A stretch of DNA of 64,000 nucleotides, taken from Planktosalinus sp963975935 (GTDB taxonomy: Bacteria > Bacteroidota > Bacteroidia > Flavobacteriales > Flavobacteriaceae). Location: positions 310,001 to 374,000 of the forward strand of contig CAXBIQ010000001.1 in NCBI GenBank assembly GCA_963975935.1, read 5' to 3'. Every line of letters begins with the position of its first letter. Position 1 is the stretch's first letter. The notes beneath the pieces were generated by a model. That model worked only from the letters and a program-made list of their open reading frames with translations. It had not been told where the DNA came from and did not search any database. Below are positions 1-9,001 of this stretch, piece after piece. A program made the translations under genes and the position numbers.

Positions 1-501
1 ACAACTTTATATTCCGGTGGACCTTATCCGGGACAGGACGGGCAAACCATTGAAGAGACCTTTACCCTGTCTTCTGATGATTGTTATACATTTACCATTT
101 TTGATGATTATGGTGATGGTATTTGCTGTGCTTTTGGAAACGGAAGCTATTCTTTGGAAACTTCTGATGGTACAATCATTATTGAAGGGGGTGAATTTGA
201 ATCAAGTGAAACGATAACATTCAGCAATTTCAATGTATTGAGCCTGAATGATAATTCACTGGCTTCAGAAATAGCGATATATCCAAACCCATCAACTGGG
301 ATCGTTAATATTTCAAATACATCAGGTAATGAGCTAAAGTATGAAATATACAATGTTCTTGGACAAGTTATATCAAAAGGGGACAATGCAAAGAGCTTGT
401 TCTCTGTTGACTTATCTCAAAATACCACAGGATTGTATTTTGTAAAACTTGTTGACGCAGAAACAAACAGGACTACTACAAAAAAATTACTTTTAAAATA
501 G
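1..501 (+). CDS. C-terminal part of a T9SS-sorted secreted protein (5' end outside window)
   Basis: The reading frame is open from base 1 to the TAG at 499-501, so this is the last 166 codons of a longer gene. The visible N-terminal part contains the FDDYGDGIC type of motif common in flavobacterial secreted peptidases and adhesins. The last 80 residues form a type A T9SS sorting domain: a YPNPSTG motif, then LKYEIYNVLGQ, then GLYFVKL and a basic KKLLLK tail. Known family behaviour is export by Sec, passage through the type IX system and removal of this domain at the cell surface. The catalytic or binding part lies upstream of the window, so the function cannot be named. Confidence 0.9.
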   Translation, partial: TTLYSGGPYPGQDGQTIEETFTLSSDDCYTFTIFDDYGDGICCAFGNGSYSLETSDGTIIIEGGEFESSETITFSNFNVLSLNDNSLASEIAIYPNPSTGIVNISNTSGNELKYEIYNVLGQVISKGDNAKSLFSVDLSQNTTGLYFVKLVDAETNRTTTKKLLLK

Positions 502-523
502 TCCTTATATAAATAGTTAGTTA

Positions 524-552
524 GAAGGCCTCATTTTATATGGGGCCTTTTC
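524..552. terminator. Bidirectional terminator between convergent genes
   Basis: An 8-bp stem (525-532 with 542-549, one G-U pair) is followed by a T run on the + strand and preceded by an A-rich stretch on the other side. It lies between the stop of the T9SS protein and the stop of the reverse-strand outer-membrane gene. Confidence 0.6.
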
Positions 553-555
553 ATT

Positions 556-3500
556 TTAAAAATAAGCCTTTAACTGTATGCTCCCAGTGTGTATGGTATT
601 TGAATTTTCACTCTTTCTCCCAAAATAAGAAAGATTGGCATCGAGATACTTGGTGATGCTTCGTTGAAAAAGCAAACTCCAGGTAAAGTTCTTATCAGGT
701 TGCAGTCCTTCCAGCATTTGAAAAGCTACCGGTGAAAAGGCACTACCTTCAAAATCATTTTGAATAAAATTAAACTCGCCGTTGATAGCATATTTTTCGG
801 CTTTGTTGAAGGTGAATAGTGCACCCAGCTTTTGCTGGTCCAGAAGTTCTCGTTCGCCCAACAGGTTTTCTTTGTTGGAAAACTGGTAAAAAACAGAGAA
901 CTGTGCATTTTCAGAAAACAAATACGACACCTTTGGAGCAAAATCAGATCCCTCAATCGTAAAATTTCGTTGTTCAAAATTTTCGGAAGTTGACGTGTTT
1001 TCACTGGTCTGTGCTTTAAGGTTAACAATCCAGCTTTCAGCAAATTTATGCGTAAAATTTAGTTGATGTGCTTCCAGTTCATTCTTTTGTAAACCCACAG
1101 AGAGCAGGTTTTCAGATTGCGAAGCATTGTATGTATAACTGGTAGTATATCGCTGCTTTCCACGGTTAAAAAATAGAATGTTCCTAAAGTTTAAGGAGAG
1201 TCCCAGTTGATTTTCAGCATCACTGCGAAAGGGATTAAAATCAAATGTACTCCCTTCCCGACGGGTTTTACGATCAACCAGATAAGAAGTCTGATTGTAA
1301 AACTTTGATAAAAAAGATTTTGAATCGCCTATTTCAATAAAATTACCCGGGTTAATGGTCAGCACCTGTCCCAGCTTGTTTTGGTGAATTTTAATAAAAA
1401 CCTGATTGGGTAACAGCACACGCACATATTTGGCTTCATCCTGAAACTGTGCAATTTCAAACTCCTCAAGTTCCTGAATGCCATTTCCGTTATAATCATT
1501 CCAGGTATGAGTTCCCTGACCGGGCTCAACTTCCACGAAAGTGAATTCCTGCTGAGGCAGTACCCCGCTGTTGGTCTCAAATGTAGTGTTCCATTGGATT
1601 CCTTTGTTGAGAAAACTTTGATTGAACAATACACGGCTGTTCAAGCTTTGCTCATCCTCCCTGATTCCTTCCACATCTTTTAAAACCCTGTAATTGGCAA
1701 ATACCGAGAGTTGGGTGTTTTCCGTCTGAAGAAGTTGTGATTTCACATACAAAGTGTTCGCTTCACTCACCCGTTGCAGATCCATATCCCTGATGCTGTC
1801 ATATACACGGTTTCGGTATCCTGCTTCTACAAAAACACCTGTGCTGTCACCCACACCGGCAAATACTTCATAACCAAAAAACTTCTGGCTGAAAGGTGTT
1901 AAACTGTCATTGGCTTTGAAACGCTGTTGGTTGTCTTCAGCTGAAATTTTTGCACCCACCCACCCTTTTTCAAAGTCGTAAACCGCACGCGCATGGAGCC
2001 GGTAAAAATCGTTTGTTCTTAGAGGACTGGAATTATCCAAGAGACTCCCGTTAATATGCGTTTGCAAATTACCCAATCGAAGTGCTGAAAAGAGCACATG
2101 ACGGCTACCTGAAAAACCATCAGAAAAATCAAGTTTTTGAAATTCGTAAGATGCCAAACCCAGCTTTGGATCGTTTAATTGCAAACCTGCCACCAGAAAA
2201 CTCTGGTTACCCTCAGGGTTTTCCAAACCCCAGTCACGGTCAAATTCCACATTATACAAACGCTCAATGGTATTGAAATGTTCATCCACATAATCAAAAT
2301 TCATATATCCGTCAAGATTCAAACCTTCTTCTCTTTTAAAAATGTTCTGCCGGGCCTGGACACGGGCGGCAAAACCATTGTTGTCATCATTGTCAAAATC
2401 AGAAAACAGATTGAGGTCTTCTTTACTGGCCGCCAGTTCAAAACCTACGGTTGTTTTTTCTGTAGGCCTGTACGTTCCGTTTACACCGCCCACCTGGATT
2501 TGTGTAGGGGCAAACAAACGAATGACGGGCTCATAATTACCCTGCGGAATCCCGTTGACCGGAGGCACAAACTCAAAAATGCGATTGATGGCATTGTTGT
2601 CTGCTATCACATAATTTCCCTCATTATCACCAACAAGCGAAAACCGCACCTGAAACAATTCATCTTCAGGGTTTGTTGAAAAGACAAAGATCTCCTGGCC
2701 TTCAAAAAGTTCCTTGCGGTACAAAATTTTATTTTCAGAATAACTGTCGGGAACGGCAGAAGGTGCTACCATTTGAGTGGTGTCATCGCCGGCATCCTGT
2801 AAAACCTGAACTTGTTCTTCCGTAAGATTCTGCTGCAACGGTTGGTTTTTAATATCACTTTCAATATAGCCGTAAGCGCCAATATCCAGTTTTGCTGAAG
2901 TATAATTCCCGCCGCCATACCCTATAAAACGGGTATAATTCTGATCAGTATATTGATATTCCACCACAATGCGCATATCAGAAGTAATGGGATAGGTGGG
3001 GTTAAACTTCAGTTCACCGGCGTTATAATCTATTACATAATCCCGGTTTTCACCCCGTTGCAACAAGACTCCATTGACAAACACACGCTCACTGCCGGAG
3101 ACAATCAAAATAAAAAGTTCGCCATTGGGTCCCACAAGCTTATAAGGCCCTTGATTTCCTTCCTGAGCGGTAAAGGTGCTGCGCGCAAAAACCCCTCGCA
3201 CGACTGCTCCTGAAGCAAACATTGTTGTCTCTGAGTTTTCTTTGGAAATCTTTCCTGTCAAAGCAATACCCTGTACTTTTTTCTGAAATCGTGCGAAATA
3301 ACTGTTTTGGTTTTCCAGGTCGATATCCCCGGCCCTGATGCTCCAGTTGTCACTGAAGAGTTCTATAAAAATCTGGTCAAACTCATTCAGGTTTTGAGAA
3401 TAACCGCCTTCCTGTATCGGGATATTGGCATCCTGAATGGAAGCCCTGATACCCACTTTCTCACTCAGCATTCCGGTAATTTGAAGGTCGAGTTCAGAAT

Positions 3501-3972
3501 TGACAACAGCATTTTGATTGTTCCCAATGGTAATACCCCGCGAAATGCTTCCGCTGGTGTTAAGACCTTCAAAGGGGGTAAAGGTATTTTTTCGGGTGGA
3601 CTCCTGCAAAGTGTATAAACGGTCCATCGCTCCGGTGCCTTCTGAAATAATGCTTCGGTCAAAAAGTGAGTATTTTCTGGTTAAAAAAGTTGGGTATTTC
3701 AGGTAATTGATGACAAGTGTATCCTGTGTGTTTTGAAGCTCTTCAGAAAGATAAACAACGCCTTTTTCAAAATTTACGCGATAAGCGGAAGTATCTATGG
3801 GAATGTTGTTTTTATCCAATATCTCAAAGCGCGCCGGATTGATACTCACCGAATCAATCACAATAGAATCACTCACCGCCACTTTTGAAGTGCGGTAATT
3901 CCCTGTGGTTTCTTGTGCAAAACAGTAAACCCCCGTTAAAAAAAATACTGCGAGAAGCGTATATTTCATCAA
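556..3972 (-). CDS. Large outer-membrane beta-barrel protein, function unknown
   Basis: This 1138-residue protein starts with a signal peptide (hydrophobic residues 5-19, probable cleavage after CFA) and ends in a Phe, as outer-membrane barrel strands do. Most of the chain alternates polar and aromatic residues in beta-strand fashion, with regular short turns. The N-terminal 350 residues, with the SRGITIGNNQNAVVNSELDL stretch and a later VVEYQYTDQNYTRF stretch, remind me of SprA-type gliding/T9SS outer-membrane proteins, but the protein is about half SprA's length. I therefore call it only a barrel protein. It is transcribed away from the exonuclease III gene and convergent with the T9SS cargo gene. 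A possible link to surface secretion is inference. Confidence 0.75.
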   Translation of the reverse strand: MMKYTLLAVFFLTGVYCFAQETTGNYRTSKVAVSDSIVIDSVSINPARFEILDKNNIPIDTSAYRVNFEKGVVYLSEELQNTQDTLVINYLKYPTFLTRKYSLFDRSIISEGTGAMDRLYTLQESTRKNTFTPFEGLNTSGSISRGITIGNNQNAVVNSELDLQITGMLSEKVGIRASIQDANIPIQEGGYSQNLNEFDQIFIELFSDNWSIRAGDIDLENQNSYFARFQKKVQGIALTGKISKENSETTMFASGAVVRGVFARSTFTAQEGNQGPYKLVGPNGELFILIVSGSERVFVNGVLLQRGENRDYVIDYNAGELKFNPTYPITSDMRIVVEYQYTDQNYTRFIGYGGGNYTSAKLDIGAYGYIESDIKNQPLQQNLTEEQVQVLQDAGDDTTQMVAPSAVPDSYSENKILYRKELFEGQEIFVFSTNPEDELFQVRFSLVGDNEGNYVIADNNAINRIFEFVPPVNGIPQGNYEPVIRLFAPTQIQVGGVNGTYRPTEKTTVGFELAASKEDLNLFSDFDNDDNNGFAARVQARQNIFKREEGLNLDGYMNFDYVDEHFNTIERLYNVEFDRDWGLENPEGNQSFLVAGLQLNDPKLGLASYEFQKLDFSDGFSGSRHVLFSALRLGNLQTHINGSLLDNSSPLRTNDFYRLHARAVYDFEKGWVGAKISAEDNQQRFKANDSLTPFSQKFFGYEVFAGVGDSTGVFVEAGYRNRVYDSIRDMDLQRVSEANTLYVKSQLLQTENTQLSVFANYRVLKDVEGIREDEQSLNSRVLFNQSFLNKGIQWNTTFETNSGVLPQQEFTFVEVEPGQGTHTWNDYNGNGIQELEEFEIAQFQDEAKYVRVLLPNQVFIKIHQNKLGQVLTINPGNFIEIGDSKSFLSKFYNQTSYLVDRKTRREGSTFDFNPFRSDAENQLGLSLNFRNILFFNRGKQRYTTSYTYNASQSENLLSVGLQKNELEAHQLNFTHKFAESWIVNLKAQTSENTSTSENFEQRNFTIEGSDFAPKVSYLFSENAQFSVFYQFSNKENLLGERELLDQQKLGALFTFNKAEKYAINGEFNFIQNDFEGSAFSPVAFQMLEGLQPDKNFTWSLLFQRSITKYLDANLSYFGRKSENSNTIHTGSIQLKAYF

Positions 3973-4127
3973 CTACTTAAACTAAAAGCACGCTTATTTA
4001 TTTTATTGATACAAGCATAGAAATCTTTGCTGCAATCTGTTGCCGTAAATGTAAGGGATTAATTATTTTAGCCGAAAGGTAAATCAAGAACTTTAAACCT
4101 GAAGGTTTTCTTAATTACACTTAAAAA

Positions 4128-4892
4128 ATGAAAATAATATCATACAACGTCAACGGCATCAGGGCAGCACTCAACAAAGGGTTTATTGAATGGATAAAAC
4201 AGGCAGACCCTGATGTGATCTGCCTTCAGGAAACCAAAGCTCACCAGTCACAACTGGAACTTGCCATGTTTGAAGATGCCGGATACGGATATAACTACTG
4301 GCTTTCCGCTGAAAAGAAAGGTTACAGCGGTGTGGCTATACTTTCCAAAACAAAACCAAACCATGTGGAATTTGGTACCGGTATCGATTATATGGATTTT
4401 GAAGGAAGGAACATTCGTGCAGACTTTGATGGGCTTTCAGTGATGAGCATGTACCTGCCCAGTGGCACCAATGATGCACGCCTTGGGTTTAAATTCAAGT
4501 ATATGGATGACTTCCTGGAATACTCAAAAGACCTGAGAAAGGAAATACCAAACCTCCTTATTTCCGGTGATTATAACATTTGTCACAAACCCATCGACAT
4601 TCACGACCCCATCAGAAATGCAAAAGTTTCAGGGTTTTTGCCTGAAGAACGGGAGTGGCTGAGCCGTTTTATAGACAGCGGTTTTGTGGATACGTTCAGG
4701 GAATTTAATCAAGATCCGCACAATTATACCTGGTGGAGTTACCGCGCCAATGCACGCAACAATAACAAAGGCTGGCGCATAGATTATCACATGGTGACCA
4801 ATCCTTTACAAGAAAAACTAAAACGCGCCGTTATATTACCGGAAGCCAGACATAGTGATCACTGTCCGTTACTGGTGGAAATAGACAGGTAA
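4128..4892 (+). CDS. xth: Exodeoxyribonuclease III (AP endonuclease family)
   Basis: A 254-residue protein, full length for the EEP-superfamily ExoIII. Visible motifs are YNVNGIRA at residues 6-13, the metal-binding Glu in LQETK (about residue 35), the YLPSG tyrosine region, the GDYNI Asp/Asn pair and the C-terminal HSDHCPL catalytic histidine. It removes nucleotides 3'-5' from duplex DNA and cleaves at abasic sites during base excision repair in the cytoplasm. The ATG start is preceded by an A-rich leader. The next gene starts 4 bp after the stop, suggesting co-transcription. Confidence 0.95.
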   Translation: MKIISYNVNGIRAALNKGFIEWIKQADPDVICLQETKAHQSQLELAMFEDAGYGYNYWLSAEKKGYSGVAILSKTKPNHVEFGTGIDYMDFEGRNIRADFDGLSVMSMYLPSGTNDARLGFKFKYMDDFLEYSKDLRKEIPNLLISGDYNICHKPIDIHDPIRNAKVSGFLPEEREWLSRFIDSGFVDTFREFNQDPHNYTWWSYRANARNNNKGWRIDYHMVTNPLQEKLKRAVILPEARHSDHCPLLVEIDR

Positions 4893-4896
4893 TTTG

Positions 4897-5589
4897 ATGA
4901 GCATAAGACCAATAATCAAAAAAACACTATACATCATTGGGGCACTGGCTTTTTTGCTGCTGGCCGTAATTGTCATTGCAAATACCATCATCAGCAGCTT
5001 TGCCGGCGGGAAACTTTATAATGATGTGAGTTCCATCCCTGAAAACAAAGTGGGTCTTGTTCTCGGAACGTCAAAATTCATAAAAAACGGGAATATTAAT
5101 TTATACTACAGCAACCGCATCAATGCTGCTGCTGAGTTATTCCATTCCGGGAAAGTTTCATATATATTGATTAGTGGCGATAACCGCCACGCGAGTTATA
5201 ACGAGCCCCAGACCTTTAAAAATGATTTGGTAAAAAAAGGAATACCGGAAGAGAAAATATTTCTGGACTATGCCGGCTTTAGGACCCTGGACTCTATGGT
5301 GCGCGCCAGGGAAGTGTTCGGACAGGAAAGCATTACGGTCATATCACAACAATTCCACAACGAAAGGGCCATCTACCTCGCTGAAAAAAGAGGCTTGAAA
5401 GCCATTGGATTCAATGCAAAAGATGTTAATTTGCGAAGCGGGATAAAGGTAAAAACCCGGGAGTATTTTGCCCGTGTAAAGGTGTTTTCTGATTTGCTTT
5501 TCAGCAAACAACCTCACTTTTTAGGTGAACAAATAGAAATAGGTGATGAGAGGGCAGAAGCTGGAAGTCTAGAGTTAGAAGGCTTATAA
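4897..5589 (+). CDS. SanA/YdcF-like DUF218 membrane protein
   Basis: One N-terminal membrane helix (about residues 8-28) is followed by a periplasmic DUF218 domain. The domain shows LVLGTSKF, an ILISGDNR motif and a later VISQQFHNERA motif, the pattern of SanA/YdcF proteins that affect cell-envelope permeability. I chose the ATG at 4897; a TTG one codon earlier is possible. The start is 4 bp behind the exonuclease gene, so the two are probably one transcript. The biochemical reaction of the family is not settled, so none is claimed. Confidence 0.8.
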   Translation: MSIRPIIKKTLYIIGALAFLLLAVIVIANTIISSFAGGKLYNDVSSIPENKVGLVLGTSKFIKNGNINLYYSNRINAAAELFHSGKVSYILISGDNRHASYNEPQTFKNDLVKKGIPEEKIFLDYAGFRTLDSMVRAREVFGQESITVISQQFHNERAIYLAEKRGLKAIGFNAKDVNLRSGIKVKTREYFARVKVFSDLLFSKQPHFLGEQIEIGDERAEAGSLELEGL

Positions 5590-5598
5590 GTTTTGGAG

Positions 5599-5700
5599 TT
5601 TGCCCATCTACAAGCTCAGGGTGACAGATTTGGAATTTGGTACTTGTAATTTGCCCTTCGACAAGCTCAGGGTGACAGTTTTGGAATTTGGTACTTGTAA
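5599..5700. repeat. Two tandem copies of a 51-bp intergenic repeat
   Basis: Copy 1 is 5599-5649 and copy 2 is 5650-5700, differing at only a few bases. Each contains the segment acaagctcagggtgaca, which is a very common dispersed intergenic motif in Bacteroidota genomes. A third partial unit begins at 5701. The array fills the gap between the SanA-like gene and the OmpA-family gene. Confidence 0.9.
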
Positions 5701-5738
5701 TTTGGAATTTTATTATAACAATTAAATCTATTCATAAA

Positions 5739-6689
5739 ATGAAATACGTATTTGCCTTAGCAATAATCACACTAACGTTTTCGTCTTGTGTGTCTTCCAA
5801 AGTTTTTGAAGACCTGAAAGCCGACTATGAAGCCCTTAAGGCCGAAAACCAGTCCCTGATGTCACAACTCGACAACAAAAAGGGAAATACAGACCAGTAT
5901 ACTTTACAAAACCTACGTCAGGAACACGAAAAGTTGAAAGCAGAGCGCGACCGGCTGGCGCTTGACTATGCCGCAACACAAAACAACCTGAAACGCTTGC
6001 AGGACTCTTATGACGCCCTGGAAGCCAACAGCTCTGAAAATTTATCATCCAATCTGGAACTGAACCGAAAGTTACTCACCCAACTGGAAGAAAAAGAAAA
6101 AACTTTGGCGAAGGAACAGGCTCGTTTGGACCAGTTGCAGCGTGACCTTGCGGCCCGTTCAAAACGTGTGGATGAACTGGAAGGCATCATTGCAGCCAAA
6201 GATGCGCAGATGAACAACCTGAAAGACGCCATCTCTGCCGCACTCACCAATTTTGAAGGCAAGGGCCTCACGGTGGAACAACGGGACGGAAAAGTGTATG
6301 TCTCCATGGAAAACAAGCTCCTTTTTGAAAGCGGCAGCTGGGCGGTAAACTCAAACGGTCGTCAGGCAGTGGTGCAGTTGGGAAGCGTTTTGGCACAAAA
6401 CCCCGGGATTGCCGTTTTGATAGAAGGGCATACAGATAATGTGCCTTACGGTGGAAGCGGTCCGTTGCAAGGAAATTGGGACCTATCGACCAAAAGAGCC
6501 ACGGCTATTGTTACGATACTCACGGAAAACCCCAATATTCTAAAGGAAAACCTAACGGCAGCCGGGCGTGGGGAATTTGCTCCCATCGCACCCAACACAA
6601 CCGCTGAAGGCCGCGCAAAAAACCGAAGGATTGAGGTTATTTTAACCCCCAAACTGGATGAAATCAGCAGGTTGTTGAATGAGATATAA
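5739..6689 (+). CDS. OmpA-family lipoprotein with long coiled coil
   Basis: I start at the ATG at 5739 because it gives a lipoprotein signal with lipobox FSSC (Cys17); an in-frame upstream start would read through repeat DNA. Residues about 25-165 are heptad-rich coiled coil. The last third is an OmpA-like peptidoglycan-binding domain with the EGHTDN motif, a DLSTKRA segment and NRRIEV near the end. The likely role is a lipid-anchored link between outer membrane and peptidoglycan, as in Pal-type proteins. Members of this architecture are common in flavobacteria. Confidence 0.9.
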   Translation: MKYVFALAIITLTFSSCVSSKVFEDLKADYEALKAENQSLMSQLDNKKGNTDQYTLQNLRQEHEKLKAERDRLALDYAATQNNLKRLQDSYDALEANSSENLSSNLELNRKLLTQLEEKEKTLAKEQARLDQLQRDLAARSKRVDELEGIIAAKDAQMNNLKDAISAALTNFEGKGLTVEQRDGKVYVSMENKLLFESGSWAVNSNGRQAVVQLGSVLAQNPGIAVLIEGHTDNVPYGGSGPLQGNWDLSTKRATAIVTILTENPNILKENLTAAGRGEFAPIAPNTTAEGRAKNRRIEVILTPKLDEISRLLNEI

Positions 6690-6819
6690 TGTGTTGTTTA
6701 AGGAATATATATTTTGTTAAGCCTCTCTTAAGCCATGACAGATTTGAGGATTACTTTATTAATTTTGAACTGTTAATGAGAAAGAGAATGAAATCAATAT
6801 CAAATATTTATTAACACGA

Positions 6820-6845
6820 TGAGATTCCCGCCTGCGCGGGAATTT
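6820..6845. repeat. Palindromic intergenic element
   Basis: The segment attcccgcctgcgcgggaat is an inverted repeat with a short GC-rich loop. It is a widespread intergenic hairpin type. It lies directly in front of the aldo/keto reductase start, where it would form in the 5' leader. Confidence 0.7.
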
Positions 6846-6848
6846 GCT

Positions 6849-7883
6849 ATGAAATACAAAACCATACCCAATACCGATTTAGAAGTAAGCGAACTCTGTC
6901 TGGGCACCATGACCTGGGGCCAGCAGAATACACTGGAAGAAGCTTTTGAACAACTCGATTTTGCACTGGAAAACGGCATCAATTTTATCGACACGGCCGA
7001 AATGTATTCCATCCCCGGAAGGAAAGAAACCCAGGGAAGCACCGAAACCATACTCGGAAACTGGCTTGCCAAAACCGGAAACCGCGACAAAGTTGTCCTC
7101 GCTTCTAAAATTGCAGGACCCAGCAGGAACTTTGACCATATCCGTTCGCCGCTCGATTTTACCAAAGCATCACTGAATGATGCCATTACAAAAAGTCTAA
7201 AACGCCTGCAGACTGATTATTTGGATTTGTACCAACTTCACTGGCCGGAGCGCAATACCAATTATTTTGGACAGCGCAATTACAATCACAACAACAATGA
7301 AAACTGGCAGGACAACATAGCCGAAATCCTGGACAATCTGGAACATTTTGTGAAAGAAGGGAAGATACGCCACATAGGCGTTTCCAACGAAAGCCCTTTT
7401 GGAGTCATGCGCTTTGTGGAAGAAGCGAGAAATGGAAAACGAAAAATTGCCACCCTGCAAAACCCGTTCAACCTTTTAAACCGAAAAGACGAGATTGGCA
7501 TGACCGAAATCTTGATGCGGGAGCACGTAGGGTATATGGCCTATTCACCACTAGGTTTCGGGCAACTCACCGGAAAATATTTGGAAGACACACCGAAAAA
7601 TACACGGGTAACCTTGTTTCCAAATTACAACCGCTATCACAAACCCAACGGTTTTGCTGCCACCCGAAAATACAACGCGTTGGCAAAGCATCATGGCATT
7701 TCCCTCACACATATGGCATTGGCTTTTATTAGGCAACAACCCTTTGTAACAAGTACCATCCTTGGGGCAACATCGGTGGAACAATTAAAGGAAAACATCG
7801 ACAGTAAAGAGGTGGTTTTATCAAAAGAAATACTCAAGGAAATCAATAAAATACACGAAGAAATACCCAATCCGGCTCCGTAG
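6849..7883 (+). CDS. tas: Tas-like NADP-dependent aldo/keto reductase
   Basis: A 344-residue protein from the ATG at 6849 (the in-frame ATG at 6819 would translate the palindromic element). It closely follows E. coli Tas: residues such as LEVSELCLGTMTWG and AEMYSIPGRKETQG are the Tas pattern. The aldo/keto reductase tetrad is visible: Asp and Tyr in FIDTAEMYS, Lys in VLASKIAG and His in YQLHWPERN. The C-terminal TSTILGATS is the NADP-phosphate region. It should reduce carbonyl compounds in the cytosol; the natural substrate is not known. It stands alone between intergenic repeats. Confidence 0.9.
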   Translation: MKYKTIPNTDLEVSELCLGTMTWGQQNTLEEAFEQLDFALENGINFIDTAEMYSIPGRKETQGSTETILGNWLAKTGNRDKVVLASKIAGPSRNFDHIRSPLDFTKASLNDAITKSLKRLQTDYLDLYQLHWPERNTNYFGQRNYNHNNNENWQDNIAEILDNLEHFVKEGKIRHIGVSNESPFGVMRFVEEARNGKRKIATLQNPFNLLNRKDEIGMTEILMREHVGYMAYSPLGFGQLTGKYLEDTPKNTRVTLFPNYNRYHKPNGFAATRKYNALAKHHGISLTHMALAFIRQQPFVTSTILGATSVEQLKENIDSKEVVLSKEILKEINKIHEEIPNPAP

Positions 7884-7889
7884 GGAAGT

Positions 7890-7926
7890 TAGTATTCAGT
7901 GATCAGTGGCAGTGTTCAGTGAGGGA
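7890..7926. repeat. Short degenerate tandem repeat of cagtg(a/t)tcagt type
   Basis: The gap between the reductase and the YdjM-like gene holds repeated attcagtgatcagt / gtgttcagtg units. It resembles intergenic filler repeats of flavobacteria. No gene is visible here. Confidence 0.5.
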
Positions 7927-7955
7927 TTAAATAAAATGTAAAGTGAAATAAGAGT

Positions 7956-8960
7956 ATGGATTCATTGACCCAGATTGTTTTAGGGGCTTCGGTAGGCGAA
8001 GCAGTATTGGGAAAAAAAGTGGGCAATAAAGCCATGCTCTATGGGGCTATTGCCGGGACCATACCTGACCTGGATATACTTGCCAACTTGTTTACAGACA
8101 CCATTACAGCCATAGAAATCCACCGGGGTTTTACCCATTCCATTTTCTTTTCGGTGGTGTTTGCACCTGTTTTTGGTTGGCTGATTTCCAAAATCGAAAG
8201 AAAATCGGTTGCCAAATGGAAAGACTGGAGCCTGCTGATGTTCTGGGCATTGATCACACATCCCATACTCGACGGCTTTACCACCTGGGGGACCCAGTTT
8301 TTCTGGCCCTTTGAGTACCGTGGGGCATTCAAGAATATTTTTGTCATTGACCCCTTGTACACCTTACCGTTCCTTCTCTTCCTGATTTTAACGATGTTTC
8401 AGGGGCGTACAACAGCCAAACGAAGAAAATACAACCGGCTGGGACTCATCATCAGCAGTAGTTACCTCGTTATCACACTTATTATAAAAGGGATTACTTT
8501 CGGAAAGTTCACTGAGGCACTGGAAGAGCAAAATATCGCATACAAACAGATCCAAACCAAACCGGCACCCTTAAACGCCGTGCTTTGGACGGCCAATGTG
8601 GAAACCGATGATGCCTTTTTGATTGGTGATTATTCCCTTTTTGACACACAACCCATCAGCTTTAACAGCTTTCCTAAAAACCACCACCTTTTAGGTGACT
8701 GGATTGGTAAACCCAATATTCAACGCCTTATTAAAATTGCAGAAGACGGCTGGTTTACCATTACTGAAAAAGACGGGGAGGTGTATTTTAACGATTTGCG
8801 ATTCGGTTTGCTAAACAATGACTTTCAAAACCCGGAGTTTACCTTCAGTTATAAATTAACCGAAAAGGACGGTGTCATCTATGCCGAAGAAACCGAAAAA
8901 AACCGGGACGATGCACAAAAATTATTAGGTGAGTTGTGGGCGCGAATCAAAGGAAACTAA
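7956..8960 (+). CDS. YdjM/DUF457-type membrane-bound metal-dependent hydrolase
   Basis: The N-terminus MDSLTQIVLGASVGEA is the typical start of the DUF457/YdjM family. Putative metal ligands are in HRGFTHS (about residues 51-57) and HPILDGFTTWG. Several hydrophobic helices cover residues 60-190, and a soluble domain follows. In E. coli the relative YdjM is LexA-regulated; no LexA box is evident here. Substrate is unknown. A 33-bp hairpin follows the stop immediately and may end the transcript. Confidence 0.85.
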   Translation: MDSLTQIVLGASVGEAVLGKKVGNKAMLYGAIAGTIPDLDILANLFTDTITAIEIHRGFTHSIFFSVVFAPVFGWLISKIERKSVAKWKDWSLLMFWALITHPILDGFTTWGTQFFWPFEYRGAFKNIFVIDPLYTLPFLLFLILTMFQGRTTAKRRKYNRLGLIISSSYLVITLIIKGITFGKFTEALEEQNIAYKQIQTKPAPLNAVLWTANVETDDAFLIGDYSLFDTQPISFNSFPKNHHLLGDWIGKPNIQRLIKIAEDGWFTITEKDGEVYFNDLRFGLLNNDFQNPEFTFSYKLTEKDGVIYAEETEKNRDDAQKLLGELWARIKGN

Positions 8961-8963
8961 GCA

Positions 8964-8996
8964 AACCCTCTCAGGGTTCTAAACCCTGAGAGGGTT
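8964..8996. repeat. 33-bp hairpin repeat, copy 1
   Basis: Perfect 15-bp arms (aaccctctcagggtt and its complement) surround a 3-base loop. An almost identical copy is at 12446-12478, one loop base different. It sits between the stops of the YdjM-like gene and the convergent DUF4407 gene, so it may also act as a two-way terminator. Confidence 0.9.
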
Positions 8997-9001
8997 AGGT
9001 T

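Noticed and set aside
2179..2679. 166-codon open frame on the + strand
   Set aside because: It lies antisense inside the large outer-membrane protein gene, which has a clear signal peptide and continuous frame; composition of the + frame is not protein-like.
8964..8996. Hairpin as a simple terminator only
   Set aside because: A nearly identical copy between divergent genes at 12446 argues for a dispersed repeat, although termination may be a side effect.
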